Positions 26,760-34,162 of a stretch of 64,000 bases of DNA are shown piece after piece (positions within the stretch are counted from its first letter, which is position 1; each line of letters starts with the position of its first letter). The notes beneath the pieces were generated by a model that was not told the DNA's origin, made no database searches, and was given only the letters and a program-made list of their open reading frames with translations. Where the stretch lies: assembly GCF_002933775.1 (NCBI RefSeq), contig NZ_BEWV01000215.1, positions 16,157 through 80,156 on the forward strand, in the 5' to 3' direction. The DNA comes from Prevotella sp. MGM1. GTDB lineage: Bacteria; Bacteroidota; Bacteroidia; Bacteroidales; Bacteroidaceae. The translations under genes and the position numbers were made by a program.

Positions 26760-27274
26760 CTGCCGCCCCCTTCCGTCGTTTCCGATATACGCTGCGGGTA
26801 TCGCTCGGCCACCATAGTCTTCTCTTTAGTGTCGCACTCGGCATAAGGCCGTCCATAACGCTGCCGTGCATACCTGTCTCTCAGGTTGTTGTATGCCGCC
26901 ATTATGGCGTTCTGCATGGCGAAATACGTGTCGTAAGTTGCGCTTCTGTCCACGTGTACCGACAGTACGTGCTTCGTACGCTTGCTTTCCACAAACGTCT
27001 CGATCCGACGTACCAACTCTTCGGGCGTGATGTCTTCACCGTCACACGTAAGCCGGTTGTCCGCCGCTATGTCAAGCCTCATCATGTCGGAGCGCCTGAC
27101 CACCAGCTCGGCCTCTTCCTCACTCTGCGGCGGCGGGGCAAGCCGACGCTGCAAACCGCTGTCGCTGTCTATCGAGGTGGTGACGAGAAAGAACACCAGC
27201 AACATAAAAGATATGTCGGCGGTGGATGTAGTGTTGAGTGCGGGCACCCTGCTTCGAATACGTCTCCTGAACAT
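26756..27274 (-). CDS. exbD: ExbD/TolR-type protein (first copy)
   Basis: A 172-residue ExbD family protein with a basic start (MFRRRIRSRVPALNTTSTADISFMLLVFFLV), the channel Asp in TADISFM, one helix (about 19-38) and a periplasmic domain containing HVLSVHVDRSATYDTYF. The C-terminus is basic and longer than in the second copy. The two copies may form a heteromeric channel partner for ExbB. The gene follows the small membrane protein by three bases. Confidence 0.92.
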   Translation of the reverse strand: MFRRRIRSRVPALNTTSTADISFMLLVFFLVTTSIDSDSGLQRRLAPPPQSEEEAELVVRRSDMMRLDIAADNRLTCDGEDITPEELVRRIETFVESKRTKHVLSVHVDRSATYDTYFAMQNAIMAAYNNLRDRYARQRYGRPYAECDTKEKTMVAERYPQRISETTEGGGR

Positions 27275-27277
27275 TGA

Positions 27278-27808
27278 TCAACATTTTTTTGAGCCGCGAC
27301 CGCCACGGACTATGCCCGACAGGCCGAACACCACACATATAACGGCAATGACCATGAGTACGGCAGATGTGTTGATAAACATGTCGCTAAGTTTCAACCA
27401 CACGGCAGAGTCGTACATACGGCCGTTGATTTCCATGGGCTCCGATGAGCCGGAAAGAAACGTTATCAACAAAACAACCGCTGAAGTGCCTGCCGTGGAA
27501 TACATGATGCGGGCCGAGGGAATTCCGTTGGACACCGCATCGCCGCCCATGCGGGTCTTTATGTCGCGTACAACCGACACCCCAATAAGCACGACAGCCA
27601 ATACCACGAGGGTATATGCCAGCCCTATCAGTACATCGGTGAACATAGGGGCGTTGTAGTTCGGATTTTCCTCGTAAGGCACCGAAAAGCCGAACAGATA
27701 AAAAGCGCCGAATACCGCGGCCGCTGCGACAATGAGCAACAGAAACACGCGACCGGCAATTCTATCGGCCGACATGTTGCCGATATTTGTCTTACCGGCT
27801 CTCTTCAT
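27278..27808 (-). CDS. Small integral membrane protein in the exb operon, function unknown
   Basis: A 176-residue protein with about four transmembrane helices (near 19-42, 58-80, 103-122 and 143-165), separated by short polar loops. I recognise no domain. It overlaps the exbB 3' end by 17 bases and precedes the first exbD by three, so it is made together with the TonB-energising complex. Genes of this kind between exbB and exbD are frequent in Bacteroidales. A structural or assembly role is inferred from position. Confidence 0.78.
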   Translation of the reverse strand: MKRAGKTNIGNMSADRIAGRVFLLLIVAAAAVFGAFYLFGFSVPYEENPNYNAPMFTDVLIGLAYTLVVLAVVLIGVSVVRDIKTRMGGDAVSNGIPSARIMYSTAGTSAVVLLITFLSGSSEPMEINGRMYDSAVWLKLSDMFINTSAVLMVIAVICVVFGLSGIVRGGRGSKKC

Positions 27809-28652
27809 CGTGACGGAGTTTGAATTTCATTATCATATCGAGCAGGGCTATTGCCGATTCCTCCATCTGCGACGTCAGATGCTCGATCTTAGATATCACA
27901 TAATTATAGAAAAGTTGCAGGATGAGAGCCACGATGATACCGAATATGGTGGTTATCAGGGCCACTTTCATGCCCGATGCCACGATAGACGTGCTTATAT
28001 CGCCGGCGATGCGTATCTGGTCGAAAGCCATGACCATGCCTATCACCGTGCCGAGAAATCCGAGCGACGGGGCTATGGAGATGAAAAGAGTTATCCACGA
28101 GCATCCCCGTTCGAGATTTGCTGACTGTACAGACCCGAAAGAGACTATCGAACGCTCTATGTTGTCTATCGGCTCTCCGATACGGGCAAGCCCCTGATAG
28201 CATATCGAGGCCACCGGGCCGCGGGTGTCACGGCACAACTGCTTGGCGCCTTCAATGTCGTCTGCGGCTACTTTCTCCTCCAAGTCCCGCATGAACCGTT
28301 TGGCGTTTATCTCTGAAAGCGTCAGATAGATGATGCGCTCTATGCAGAAAGCCAGTCCCAGCACGAGAGCGATAGCCACGAGAGACATAAAACCGGCATT
28401 ACCTTCTATGAATTTTGTTTTCAGCCGTGTATGAAAGCCTGTGCTTTCCTCCGCCTCAAGCCCGTCGTCCGAAAGATTGTCCGCTGTATCATCATTGATT
28501 ATCCCGCTTGCCGAAGAGTCGCGTGCCACAACCGCCGCACTGTCTTCCGCCACGGTTTCCACCGTATCCTGTCTTGCCTGAGCACTCGCTAAGTCTGCCT
28601 TGATCAACAAAAGGAAACCGCTAATTGCCAAAACCGCAATTAATTTTCTCAT
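27792..28652 (-). CDS. exbB: ExbB/TolQ/MotA-family proton channel protein
   Basis: A 286-residue protein with a signal-like N-terminus (about 1-25), an extra Ser/Asp/Glu-rich periplasmic stretch (about 26-75), a first helix (near 92-113), and the MotA/TolQ domain with CSWITLFISIAPSLGFLGTVIGMVMAFDQI (two helices near 195-225 and 235-260). The long periplasmic start is usual in Bacteroidota ExbB. With ExbD it uses the proton gradient to drive TonB-dependent outer-membrane import. It lies 49 bases after tRNA-Ser. Confidence 0.93.
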   Translation of the reverse strand: MRKLIAVLAISGFLLLIKADLASAQARQDTVETVAEDSAAVVARDSSASGIINDDTADNLSDDGLEAEESTGFHTRLKTKFIEGNAGFMSLVAIALVLGLAFCIERIIYLTLSEINAKRFMRDLEEKVAADDIEGAKQLCRDTRGPVASICYQGLARIGEPIDNIERSIVSFGSVQSANLERGCSWITLFISIAPSLGFLGTVIGMVMAFDQIRIAGDISTSIVASGMKVALITTIFGIIVALILQLFYNYVISKIEHLTSQMEESAIALLDMIMKFKLRHDEESR

Positions 28653-28701
28653 TCCTTAAAATAAGCTGAATTGGTTTAAATAAGCTGATTATTTCTTTTT
28701 G

Positions 28702-28789
28702 CGGAGAGAGGGGGATTCGAACCCCCGAACCGGTTTTGCCGGTTACACGCTTTCCAGGCGTGCCTCTTCAGCCACTCGAGCACCTCTCC
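28702..28789 (-). tRNA. tRNA-Ser (anticodon GGA)
   Basis: On the reverse strand an 88-nt cloverleaf: acceptor GGAGAGG/TCTCTCC (one G-U), D-arm with CTCGAGTGGCTGAAGAG, anticodon stem CACGC...GCGTG with loop CTGGAAA (anticodon GGA), a long variable arm AACCGGCAAAACCGGTT typical of serine tRNAs, and T-arm GGGGG TTCGAAT CCCCC. The 3' CCA is not encoded. A -7 element (28831-28838) lies upstream. Confidence 0.97.
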
Positions 28790-28830
28790 TAAAATCAGCG
28801 TCTGCGCCGCATACGACGCTTTTTGCGGTG

Positions 28831-28838
28831 CAAATTTA
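28831..28838 (-). promoter_or_regulatory. -7 promoter element for tRNA-Ser (and possibly exbB)
   Basis: The plus strand reads CAAATTTA, giving TAAATTTG on the reverse strand, 41 bases before the tRNA. No clear promoter was seen between the tRNA and exbB, so exbB may be read from here. Confidence 0.55.
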
Positions 28839-28957
28839 TCCTTTTTCGGCCTAATTCATATATTTCACACGCTTTTTTTATAATTCTTTAAGGGAAAAGC
28901 CGGTTTATCGCCTTTCTTTTATCTTCCGATATATCGGCAAACATATAGCGATAATCC

Positions 28958-28988
28958 TTGTTTGACGCATGTTTTTTCCTTAAATTTG
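28958..28988 (+). promoter_or_regulatory. Orphan promoter facing a gene-free region
   Basis: TTG at 28958-28960, 20 bases, then TAAATTTG at 28981-28988: a full -33/-7 match on the + strand with no annotated gene downstream before the hairpin at 29166-29209. Confidence 0.55.
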
Positions 28989-28994
28989 CATGGT

Positions 28995-29209
28995 ACGAAC
29001 AATTCAAGGACAAAGAACAACATGACATTTAATTTACAAGACGGGCATCCATCCATGAATATTTATGCAATAATCGAAGACTATGAAATATGATATTGCC
29101 GCACGACAAACCGTCGTCCGCGTCTTTGGCACACATATTATGATTTATCGGCATTTGCCGGCTGTCGTGTTTGCGGGGCTTCACCACTGTGTGAAGCCCC
29201 GCAAACACG
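28995..29209 (+). ncRNA. Candidate short transcript (small RNA or sORF messenger)
   Basis: The orphan promoter at 28958-28988 would start a transcript near 28995, and a perfect 19-bp hairpin (29166-29184 with 29191-29209, 6-base loop) could end it. Within it an ATG at 29022 opens a 23-codon frame ending at 29093 (MTFNLQDGHPSMNIYAIIED, then YEI). The word ATTTATGCAA in this region recurs at about 29226 and, inverted, near 29464. Neither an RNA family nor a protein family is recognised. It could also be the remnant of a lost gene. Confidence 0.35.
29166..29209. terminator. Perfect 19-bp hairpin
   Basis: CGTGTTTGCGGGGCTTCAC (29166-29184) is exactly complementary to 29191-29209 around CACTGT. 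No T-run follows on either strand, so it may stop transcription only weakly or may be a structural element. Confidence 0.5.
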
Positions 29210-29643
29210 TTTATACATGAATGGATATTTATGCAAAAACACATTTTTGCCACTCACATCCGGCTATCCGTTCCATTGCGTTTAGACGCTAAACGGCTTC
29301 CGTTTAGCGTCTAAACGCAATGCAACCGGTATCTAAACGCAACATAACGGGATACCGAATACATGAACATGCCCCGCTCACCATCATCTGCCGGCAAAAC
29401 AAGGTCACAACAACAGGAAACATATCATTTATCAATGTTCGGAACACCGCTTTACATCCAGTCTTGCATAAATATGCATTCCGGAAGAGAACGGTTTTGC
29501 AGGAATTATGTTTACAAAAGAAAACGAACGAAGTTCCGGAGGGTTATGTGACAATACGAAACGACATTTCCTTAAAGCAAATAAACGCATTTCAGTATCG
29601 AAAGTTCCGCATGCCGGCGCATACATGTAAAAAAGAGACAGTC
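29210..29643. other. Gene-free region with a palindromic element
   Basis: Contains the palindrome at 29275-29321 and scattered related words (TCTAAACGCAAC, ACGGGATACC). Open frames here are antisense or short and lack family features. Confidence 0.5.
29275..29321. repeat. Palindromic intergenic element, copy 2
   Basis: 22 bases (29275-29296, beginning ATTGCGTTTAGACGC) are exactly complementary to 29300-29321 around a 3-base loop. It shares GCGTTTAG/CTAAACGC with copy 1 and TTTAGCGTCTAAA with copy 3. Confidence 0.88.
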
Positions 29644-30420
29644 TTATTTGTCTATAAACCGAAATATACGCTCAGCATTGGCAGTTGTGGCACGGGCAAT
29701 ATCTTCCTCGCCGACTCCGTAGCACTCGGCCATCTTTCGAAGTACATACAGCGTATACGCACTCTCATTGCGCTTGCCGCGCATCGGCACGGGAGCCATG
29801 TAAGGACTGTCTGTCTCGAGGACGACCCTGCCGAGCGGCACAGATGGGAGCACATCGGGCAGATTGCTCTTCTTGAACGTCAGCACACCGCCTATTCCGA
29901 GAGCGAAACGTTCGAAACGCAACAGTTCGGCGGCCTCATGGGCATTGCCGGTAAAGCAGTGGAAAACGCCTCCCGGCAGTTCTTTCTCGTACCTGCGCAG
30001 CATGGCCACCATCTCGTTCTGCGCCTTGCGGCAGTGAATCATCAGCGGAAGGCCGTACTCTATCGACCAGCACACCTGCTCCTCGAAAGCGGCAAGCTGC
30101 TCCCTCTCGTACTCACGGCTCCAATAATAATCGAGACCAACCTCGCCGACAGCTATATAACAGTCGGGCAACAACGCCTTTATGCCGGCCAGCACTGTGG
30201 CATAGTCGGCCTTCACCTCCTCGGGGTGCAGTCCGGCCATGGGATATACGAAACCCGGATAGCTGGCGGCGAGATTACGGGCAGCGACCGACGACGACAA
30301 ATCTATGGCGGGAACGAACATGCGCCCCACCCCGGCCTCACGGGCACGGGACACGACCTCGTCACGGTCGGCGTCGAACTCTGTGCCGTCGAGATGCGTG
30401 TGAGTGTCTATATAGTACAT
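29644..30420 (-). CDS. tatD: TatD-family metal-dependent hydrolase/DNase
   Basis: About 258 residues of a TIM-barrel metallo-hydrolase: DTHTHLD at the N-terminus (first metal histidines), VGEVGLDYYW (near 90-99), PLMIHCRKAQNEM, GGVFHCFTGN and LETDSPYMAPVPMRGKRNES (metal Asp near 200) followed by NAERIF. TatD enzymes have 3'-5' exonuclease activity on nucleic acids. The frame opens at 30450, but MYYIDTHTH at 30420 is the canonical start. It is the third gene of the tonB-synthase-tatD unit. Confidence 0.95.
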   Translation of the reverse strand: MYYIDTHTHLDGTEFDADRDEVVSRAREAGVGRMFVPAIDLSSSVAARNLAASYPGFVYPMAGLHPEEVKADYATVLAGIKALLPDCYIAVGEVGLDYYWSREYEREQLAAFEEQVCWSIEYGLPLMIHCRKAQNEMVAMLRRYEKELPGGVFHCFTGNAHEAAELLRFERFALGIGGVLTFKKSNLPDVLPSVPLGRVVLETDSPYMAPVPMRGKRNESAYTLYVLRKMAECYGVGEEDIARATTANAERIFRFIDK

Positions 30421-30477
30421 ATCAAAACAATGATTTCTTTCCGACTGCACGCCTCACGATAAATGTGAGGCATGGTC

Positions 30478-31452
30478 TTACTTTTCCCTTTTCATCATCC
30501 CGGCAGTGAACCGGCGCAGGCTCTCCTTACGCTCATCGGCCACACCGACCATGTCGAGATACTTCCCGCTCTCGGCAAAACAACTGTTTATCTTCTCCTC
30601 GCACAGCCGGCGGATGCCAATCTCATCGTATATAGCCGTGACGGCGGCTATCTTCTCGGCGCGGTCAAACTCTTTCATGCCTATCCACCGCTCCAGTTCG
30701 GCACGCTGCCTGCCGTCTGCCAGTTGCAAGGCGTTTATCAGCATGTATGTCTTCTTGTTTGAAGTGATGTCGCCTCCGATTGCTTTTCCGAACACGGCCG
30801 GGTCTCCGTAGACATCGAGCAGGTCGTCCTGCAACTGGAACGCCAGTCCCATCCGCTCGCCGAACTTGTAAAGATTATCCGCATCGGCATCCGACGCGCC
30901 TGCCAGTATGGCGCCAATCTTAACGGCACAGGCCAGCAGCACGCTCGTTTTCAGACGTATCATCTCGATATATTCCTCTTCCCTGACATCGCTTCGGGTC
31001 TCGAAGTCCATGTCATATTGCTGTCCCTCGCCAATCTCCAAAGCCGTCTCCGTAAACAGGTCGAGCACCTGCCTCAACTTGTCGGGAGCACATGCGGCAA
31101 TGCGTTGATAGGCCACCACGAGCATGGAATCGCCCGAAAGTATCGCCGTGTTGGCATCCCACTTGCGATGAACGGTAGGCCGACCGCGGCGCACATCGGC
31201 ATTATCCATCAGGTCGTCGTGGAGCAATGTATAGTTGTGGTATGTCTCTATGCCGCAGGCAGGCATGAGAATGCTTTCCGGATCGTCCTTATACAGATTG
31301 TAAGCAAGGAGCATGAGCACCGGGCGTATGCGCTTGCCGCCGAGCGAGAGCACATATTTTATGGGGTCGTAGAGCGACTCGGGTTTACGGGAGTATGGCA
31401 GATTGTCGATGAAATCGTTCACCATGCTGAGTATTTCTGCTGATGTCAACAT
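30478..31452 (-). CDS. Polyprenyl (farnesyl/geranylgeranyl-type) diphosphate synthase
   Basis: A 324-residue all-helical trans-isoprenyl diphosphate synthase. The first Asp-rich motif LLHDDLMDNADVRRGRPTVH (near residues 78-97), GDSMLVVAYQ, and the second Asp-rich motif FQLQDDLLDVYGD (near 210-222) are clear. It elongates isoprenoid diphosphates by adding IPP units, feeding quinone or undecaprenol precursors. Chain length cannot be fixed from sequence alone. It lies 21 bases behind tonB and ahead of tatD. Confidence 0.93.
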   Translation of the reverse strand: MLTSAEILSMVNDFIDNLPYSRKPESLYDPIKYVLSLGGKRIRPVLMLLAYNLYKDDPESILMPACGIETYHNYTLLHDDLMDNADVRRGRPTVHRKWDANTAILSGDSMLVVAYQRIAACAPDKLRQVLDLFTETALEIGEGQQYDMDFETRSDVREEEYIEMIRLKTSVLLACAVKIGAILAGASDADADNLYKFGERMGLAFQLQDDLLDVYGDPAVFGKAIGGDITSNKKTYMLINALQLADGRQRAELERWIGMKEFDRAEKIAAVTAIYDEIGIRRLCEEKINSCFAESGKYLDMVGVADERKESLRRFTAGMMKREK

Positions 31453-31473
31453 ATAGATAATGGTTTTATGTTA

Positions 31474-32196
31474 TTACAATTTAAATACAACGGGGACGCG
31501 AACCATTGTCCGGCATGGTTTGCCGTCCTGTATGCCGGCTTTCCACCGTGGCATCATCCTTATCACGCGCAGTGCCTCACGGTCGAGTGCCGGGTCGGCA
31601 TGAGCCACAATCCTAATATCGGTGGCAACGCCATCGACAGTGACGATAAACTGCACTATGACCTTTCCTTCCTTATTGCGCCGCTTTGCGTCGGAAGGAT
31701 ATTTAAGATTGCGGGTGAGCCACTTCATCATCTCAACCGGACCGCCTGGAAACTGCGGCAACTCGCGCACCACACGGAAATGCTCCGGATTATCGCCGGC
31801 AACGGGAGAAAGCGGCGGAACGGCAAGAGCCGCATCATCGTCGGCCGGCATGAAAGGCAGCATGCCGGTGGCATTGCCTGAAGGAGCGGCTGTCTCGCTG
31901 TCGGACATGGCGGCATGTTCGTCGGTCACGGCATCGTCTTCGACCCGAAGCCTGTCGGCCGCCGGGTCCTGCTTTACAGGAGCAAAGGCTATCATGTCTT
32001 CCTCTACACGTACAGGACTGAGTTCGAGATCGGCGGCAATATCGTCGAGAGCCGTATCACCGGCATCAGACGAGGTATCGCTCACAATGTATTCAAAAGC
32101 CGCGAAAAGAAGAGATAAAGCGAATATCAGCCCGAGTAGGAACCCCGTAAGCCGCTTGTTCTCCAAATCTGCCGAGACGCTCTTCTTTATCTCCAT
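31474..32196 (-). CDS. tonB: TonB energy-transducing protein
   Basis: A 240-residue protein with an N-terminal cytoplasmic tail (KKSVSADLENKR, common in Bacteroidota TonB), one transmembrane helix (about 18-38), a low-complexity periplasmic linker, and a C-terminal TonB domain (about 150-240; FPGGPVEMMKWLTRNLKYP, then GKVIVQFIVTVDG and MMPRWKAGIQDGKP). It carries energy from ExbB/ExbD to SusC-type outer-membrane receptors. It is the first gene of its unit; a possible -7 element (TAATTTTG) lies at 32261-32268 on the reverse strand. Confidence 0.93.
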   Translation of the reverse strand: MEIKKSVSADLENKRLTGFLLGLIFALSLLFAAFEYIVSDTSSDAGDTALDDIAADLELSPVRVEEDMIAFAPVKQDPAADRLRVEDDAVTDEHAAMSDSETAAPSGNATGMLPFMPADDDAALAVPPLSPVAGDNPEHFRVVRELPQFPGGPVEMMKWLTRNLKYPSDAKRRNKEGKVIVQFIVTVDGVATDIRIVAHADPALDREALRVIRMMPRWKAGIQDGKPCRTMVRVPVVFKL

Positions 32197-32290
32197 TCGT
32201 ATTTATAATATAAAGAGTTATTTTTCGTTATATTGTCAGTGATAAAACGAATTACTGATGCAAAATTAACGCAGATATTTCAAAAAGGCG

Positions 32291-32298
32291 TAACTTTG
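32291..32298 (+). promoter_or_regulatory. -7 promoter element of porQ
   Basis: TAACTTTG, 22 bases before the porQ ATG. It lies back-to-back with the reverse element CAAAATTA at 32261-32268 that may serve tonB. Confidence 0.55.
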
Positions 32299-32320
32299 CC
32301 GACAAATTACCATAAAATAG

Positions 32321-33265
32321 ATGAAAAAAGTGCTTTTTGCCATAATCGCCCTGCTTTTTCCCGTGCTGACAATGGCACAGGAAAGCCGGACCGATTATAA
32401 TTTCCTGCGGTTGCCCATGAGCGCACACGCTGCCGCACTCGGAGGCGACAACATAACGATAATAGAAGACGACCCAACACTTATATTCCACAATCCGTCG
32501 CTGATAACAGGCGTAAGCGACAAGTCGCTCAACCTGGACTACATGACATACATGGAGGGCGTGAGGCTGGCAGGAGCATCGTTCGTAAAGGCAGTGAACG
32601 ACAAGGCGACATGGGGAGTGTCTGCACAATACATGGACTACGGAAGCATGAAAGAAACGACACCCGACAACGTGCAGACAGGTACATTCTCGGCAAAAGA
32701 CATAATGATAGGCGGCTCGTTCGCATACACCCTGACCGACAAACTGGCGGGAGGAATAACGGCAAAGGTGATAACATCGACCATAGCAGGATACAACTCG
32801 ATAGCGATGGGCGTGGATCTGGGACTGAACTACTACATCGAAGACCGGGGACTGTCCGTATCGGCCGTGGCGAGAAACCTCGGCGGACAGGTCAAAGCTT
32901 TCAACGATGATTTCGAGAGCATCCCGCTCGACATACAACTTGGAGTGAGCAAGCAGCTCGGCAACGCCCCGCTGCGCATATCCGGCACATTGACAAGACT
33001 CAACAGCCGGGAAGGGCGGCTCATCAATCACTTAGTGCTTGGAGCGGACATCATGCTGTCAGACAACATCTACATTGCCGGAGGATATAATTTCAGGCGC
33101 GCCGACGAGATGAAAATCACCGACAGCGAGGGCGAAAGCAGTCACGGGGCTGGACTGTCGCTCGGAGCCGGACTGCAACTCGAACGGTTCAAGCTGAACG
33201 TTGCCTACGCTAAATACCACGTATCGTCCACATCACTGACGTTCAACGTGACGTATTCACTATAA
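32321..33265 (+). CDS. porQ: Type IX secretion system protein PorQ-like
   Basis: A 314-residue outer-membrane beta-barrel of the PorV/PorQ type with a signal peptide (1-20), then YNFLRLPMSAHAAALGGDN and DPTLIFHNPSLI, both typical of PorQ, and repeated amphipathic strands ending in TSLTFNVTYSL. In Porphyromonas PorQ is part of the T9SS attachment complex that transfers cargo to surface glycan. The porQ-cmk gene order is found widely in the phylum and supports the call. The window also contains two T9SS cargo genes. Confidence 0.88.
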   Translation: MKKVLFAIIALLFPVLTMAQESRTDYNFLRLPMSAHAAALGGDNITIIEDDPTLIFHNPSLITGVSDKSLNLDYMTYMEGVRLAGASFVKAVNDKATWGVSAQYMDYGSMKETTPDNVQTGTFSAKDIMIGGSFAYTLTDKLAGGITAKVITSTIAGYNSIAMGVDLGLNYYIEDRGLSVSAVARNLGGQVKAFNDDFESIPLDIQLGVSKQLGNAPLRISGTLTRLNSREGRLINHLVLGADIMLSDNIYIAGGYNFRRADEMKITDSEGESSHGAGLSLGAGLQLERFKLNVAYAKYHVSSTSLTFNVTYSL

Positions 33266-33357
33266 GAAAAAATCATCCATCATAAGCAACAAATTCATTC
33301 ACTACAAGAAACATATTTACTCACTATAAGAAACAAGTTTTTTTCACTACAATGACA
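33256..33357 (+). repeat. Imperfect tandem repeats spanning the porQ stop and the cmk start region
   Basis: Four related copies of TTCACTAyAAGAAACA occur at 33256-33269 (containing the porQ stop codon), 33298-33313, 33321-33335 and 33343-33357. Confidence 0.7.
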
Positions 33358-33369
33358 ACAACGGAACAC

Positions 33370-34065
33370 ATGAAAAAGATTACCATAGCGATAGACGGTT
33401 TCTCGTCGTGCGGCAAGAGCACGATGGCAAAAGACCTTGCGAAAGAGGTTGGTTACGTATATGTGGACACGGGGGCGATGTATCGCTGTGTCACCCTTTA
33501 CGCACTGACAAACGGAATGTTTGATGCCGACGGCAACATAGACAAGGCCGGACTGGAAAGCAGGATGCCGGATATCGACATATCTTTCAGGCTCAACGAG
33601 AATACACGCCTGCCCGAAACATACCTGAACGGAAAGAACGTGGAGCGTGACATACGCACGATGGAAGTGTCGGACCGTGTCAGTCCGGTGGCGGCGCTGC
33701 CGTTCGTGCGCTCGGCTCTCGTGGCCATGCAACAGCAAATGGGCAAGGACAAAGGCGTGGTGATGGACGGGCGAGACATCGGTACGACGGTGTTTCCCGA
33801 TGCCGAACTGAAAGTTTACGTCACGGCGAGTGCCGAAGTAAGGGCCAAACGCCGCTATGACGAACTGAAAGCAAAAGGCATGGACGCCGACTTGGACAGC
33901 ATACTGCGCAATGTGCAGGAACGTGACTACATCGACTCACACCGCGATGTGTCGCCGCTGCGCAAGGCAGACGATGCCATCGAACTGGACAACAGCCACA
34001 TGACGCTCGACGAACAGAAACAATGGCTGCTCGAAAAATTCAACGAGGCGGCACGCAAAGCCTGA
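33370..34065 (+). CDS. cmk: Cytidylate kinase
   Basis: About 231 residues from [10 protein letters not shown]; an upstream ATG at 33352 is also in frame. The P-loop [54 protein letters not shown] and the lid region RAKRRYDEL are all diagnostic of Cmk, which phosphorylates CMP and dCMP. Its length is normal. It sits behind porQ, as in many Bacteroidota. A bidirectional terminator follows at 34089-34130. Confidence 0.96.
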   Translation: MKKITIAIDGFSSCGKSTMAKDLAKEVGYVYVDTGAMYRCVTLYALTNGMFDADGNIDKAGLESRMPDIDISFRLNENTRLPETYLNGKNVERDIRTMEVSDRVSPVAALPFVRSALVAMQQQMGKDKGVVMDGRDIGTTVFPDAELKVYVTASAEVRAKRRYDELKAKGMDADLDSILRNVQERDYIDSHRDVSPLRKADDAIELDNSHMTLDEQKQWLLEKFNEAARKA

Positions 34066-34088
34066 CAATACAGTGCCGAAATAAAAAC

Positions 34089-34130
34089 AAGGCGGATGCC
34101 AGACGTACTGAAACGAACGGCATCCGCCTT
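34089..34130. terminator. Bidirectional terminator between cmk and the glycan-degradation cluster
   Basis: AAGGCGGATGCC (34089-34100) is exactly complementary to 34119-34130, with an 18-base loop, a T-rich tail on the + strand (TTATTATATA) and A-rich sequence before it. It lies between convergent genes. Confidence 0.75.
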
Positions 34131-34162
34131 ATTATATATACGGATTTTACATAACAACAATA

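Noticed and set aside
29029..29253. 74-codon reverse frame in the gap after tRNA-Ser
   Set aside because: It runs through the perfect hairpin and repeated words, has no family features and faces an opposing promoter.
29320..30462. 380-codon forward frame
   Set aside because: It covers tatD on the opposite strand. tatD carries all its metal-binding motifs, and the forward frame shows nothing recognisable.
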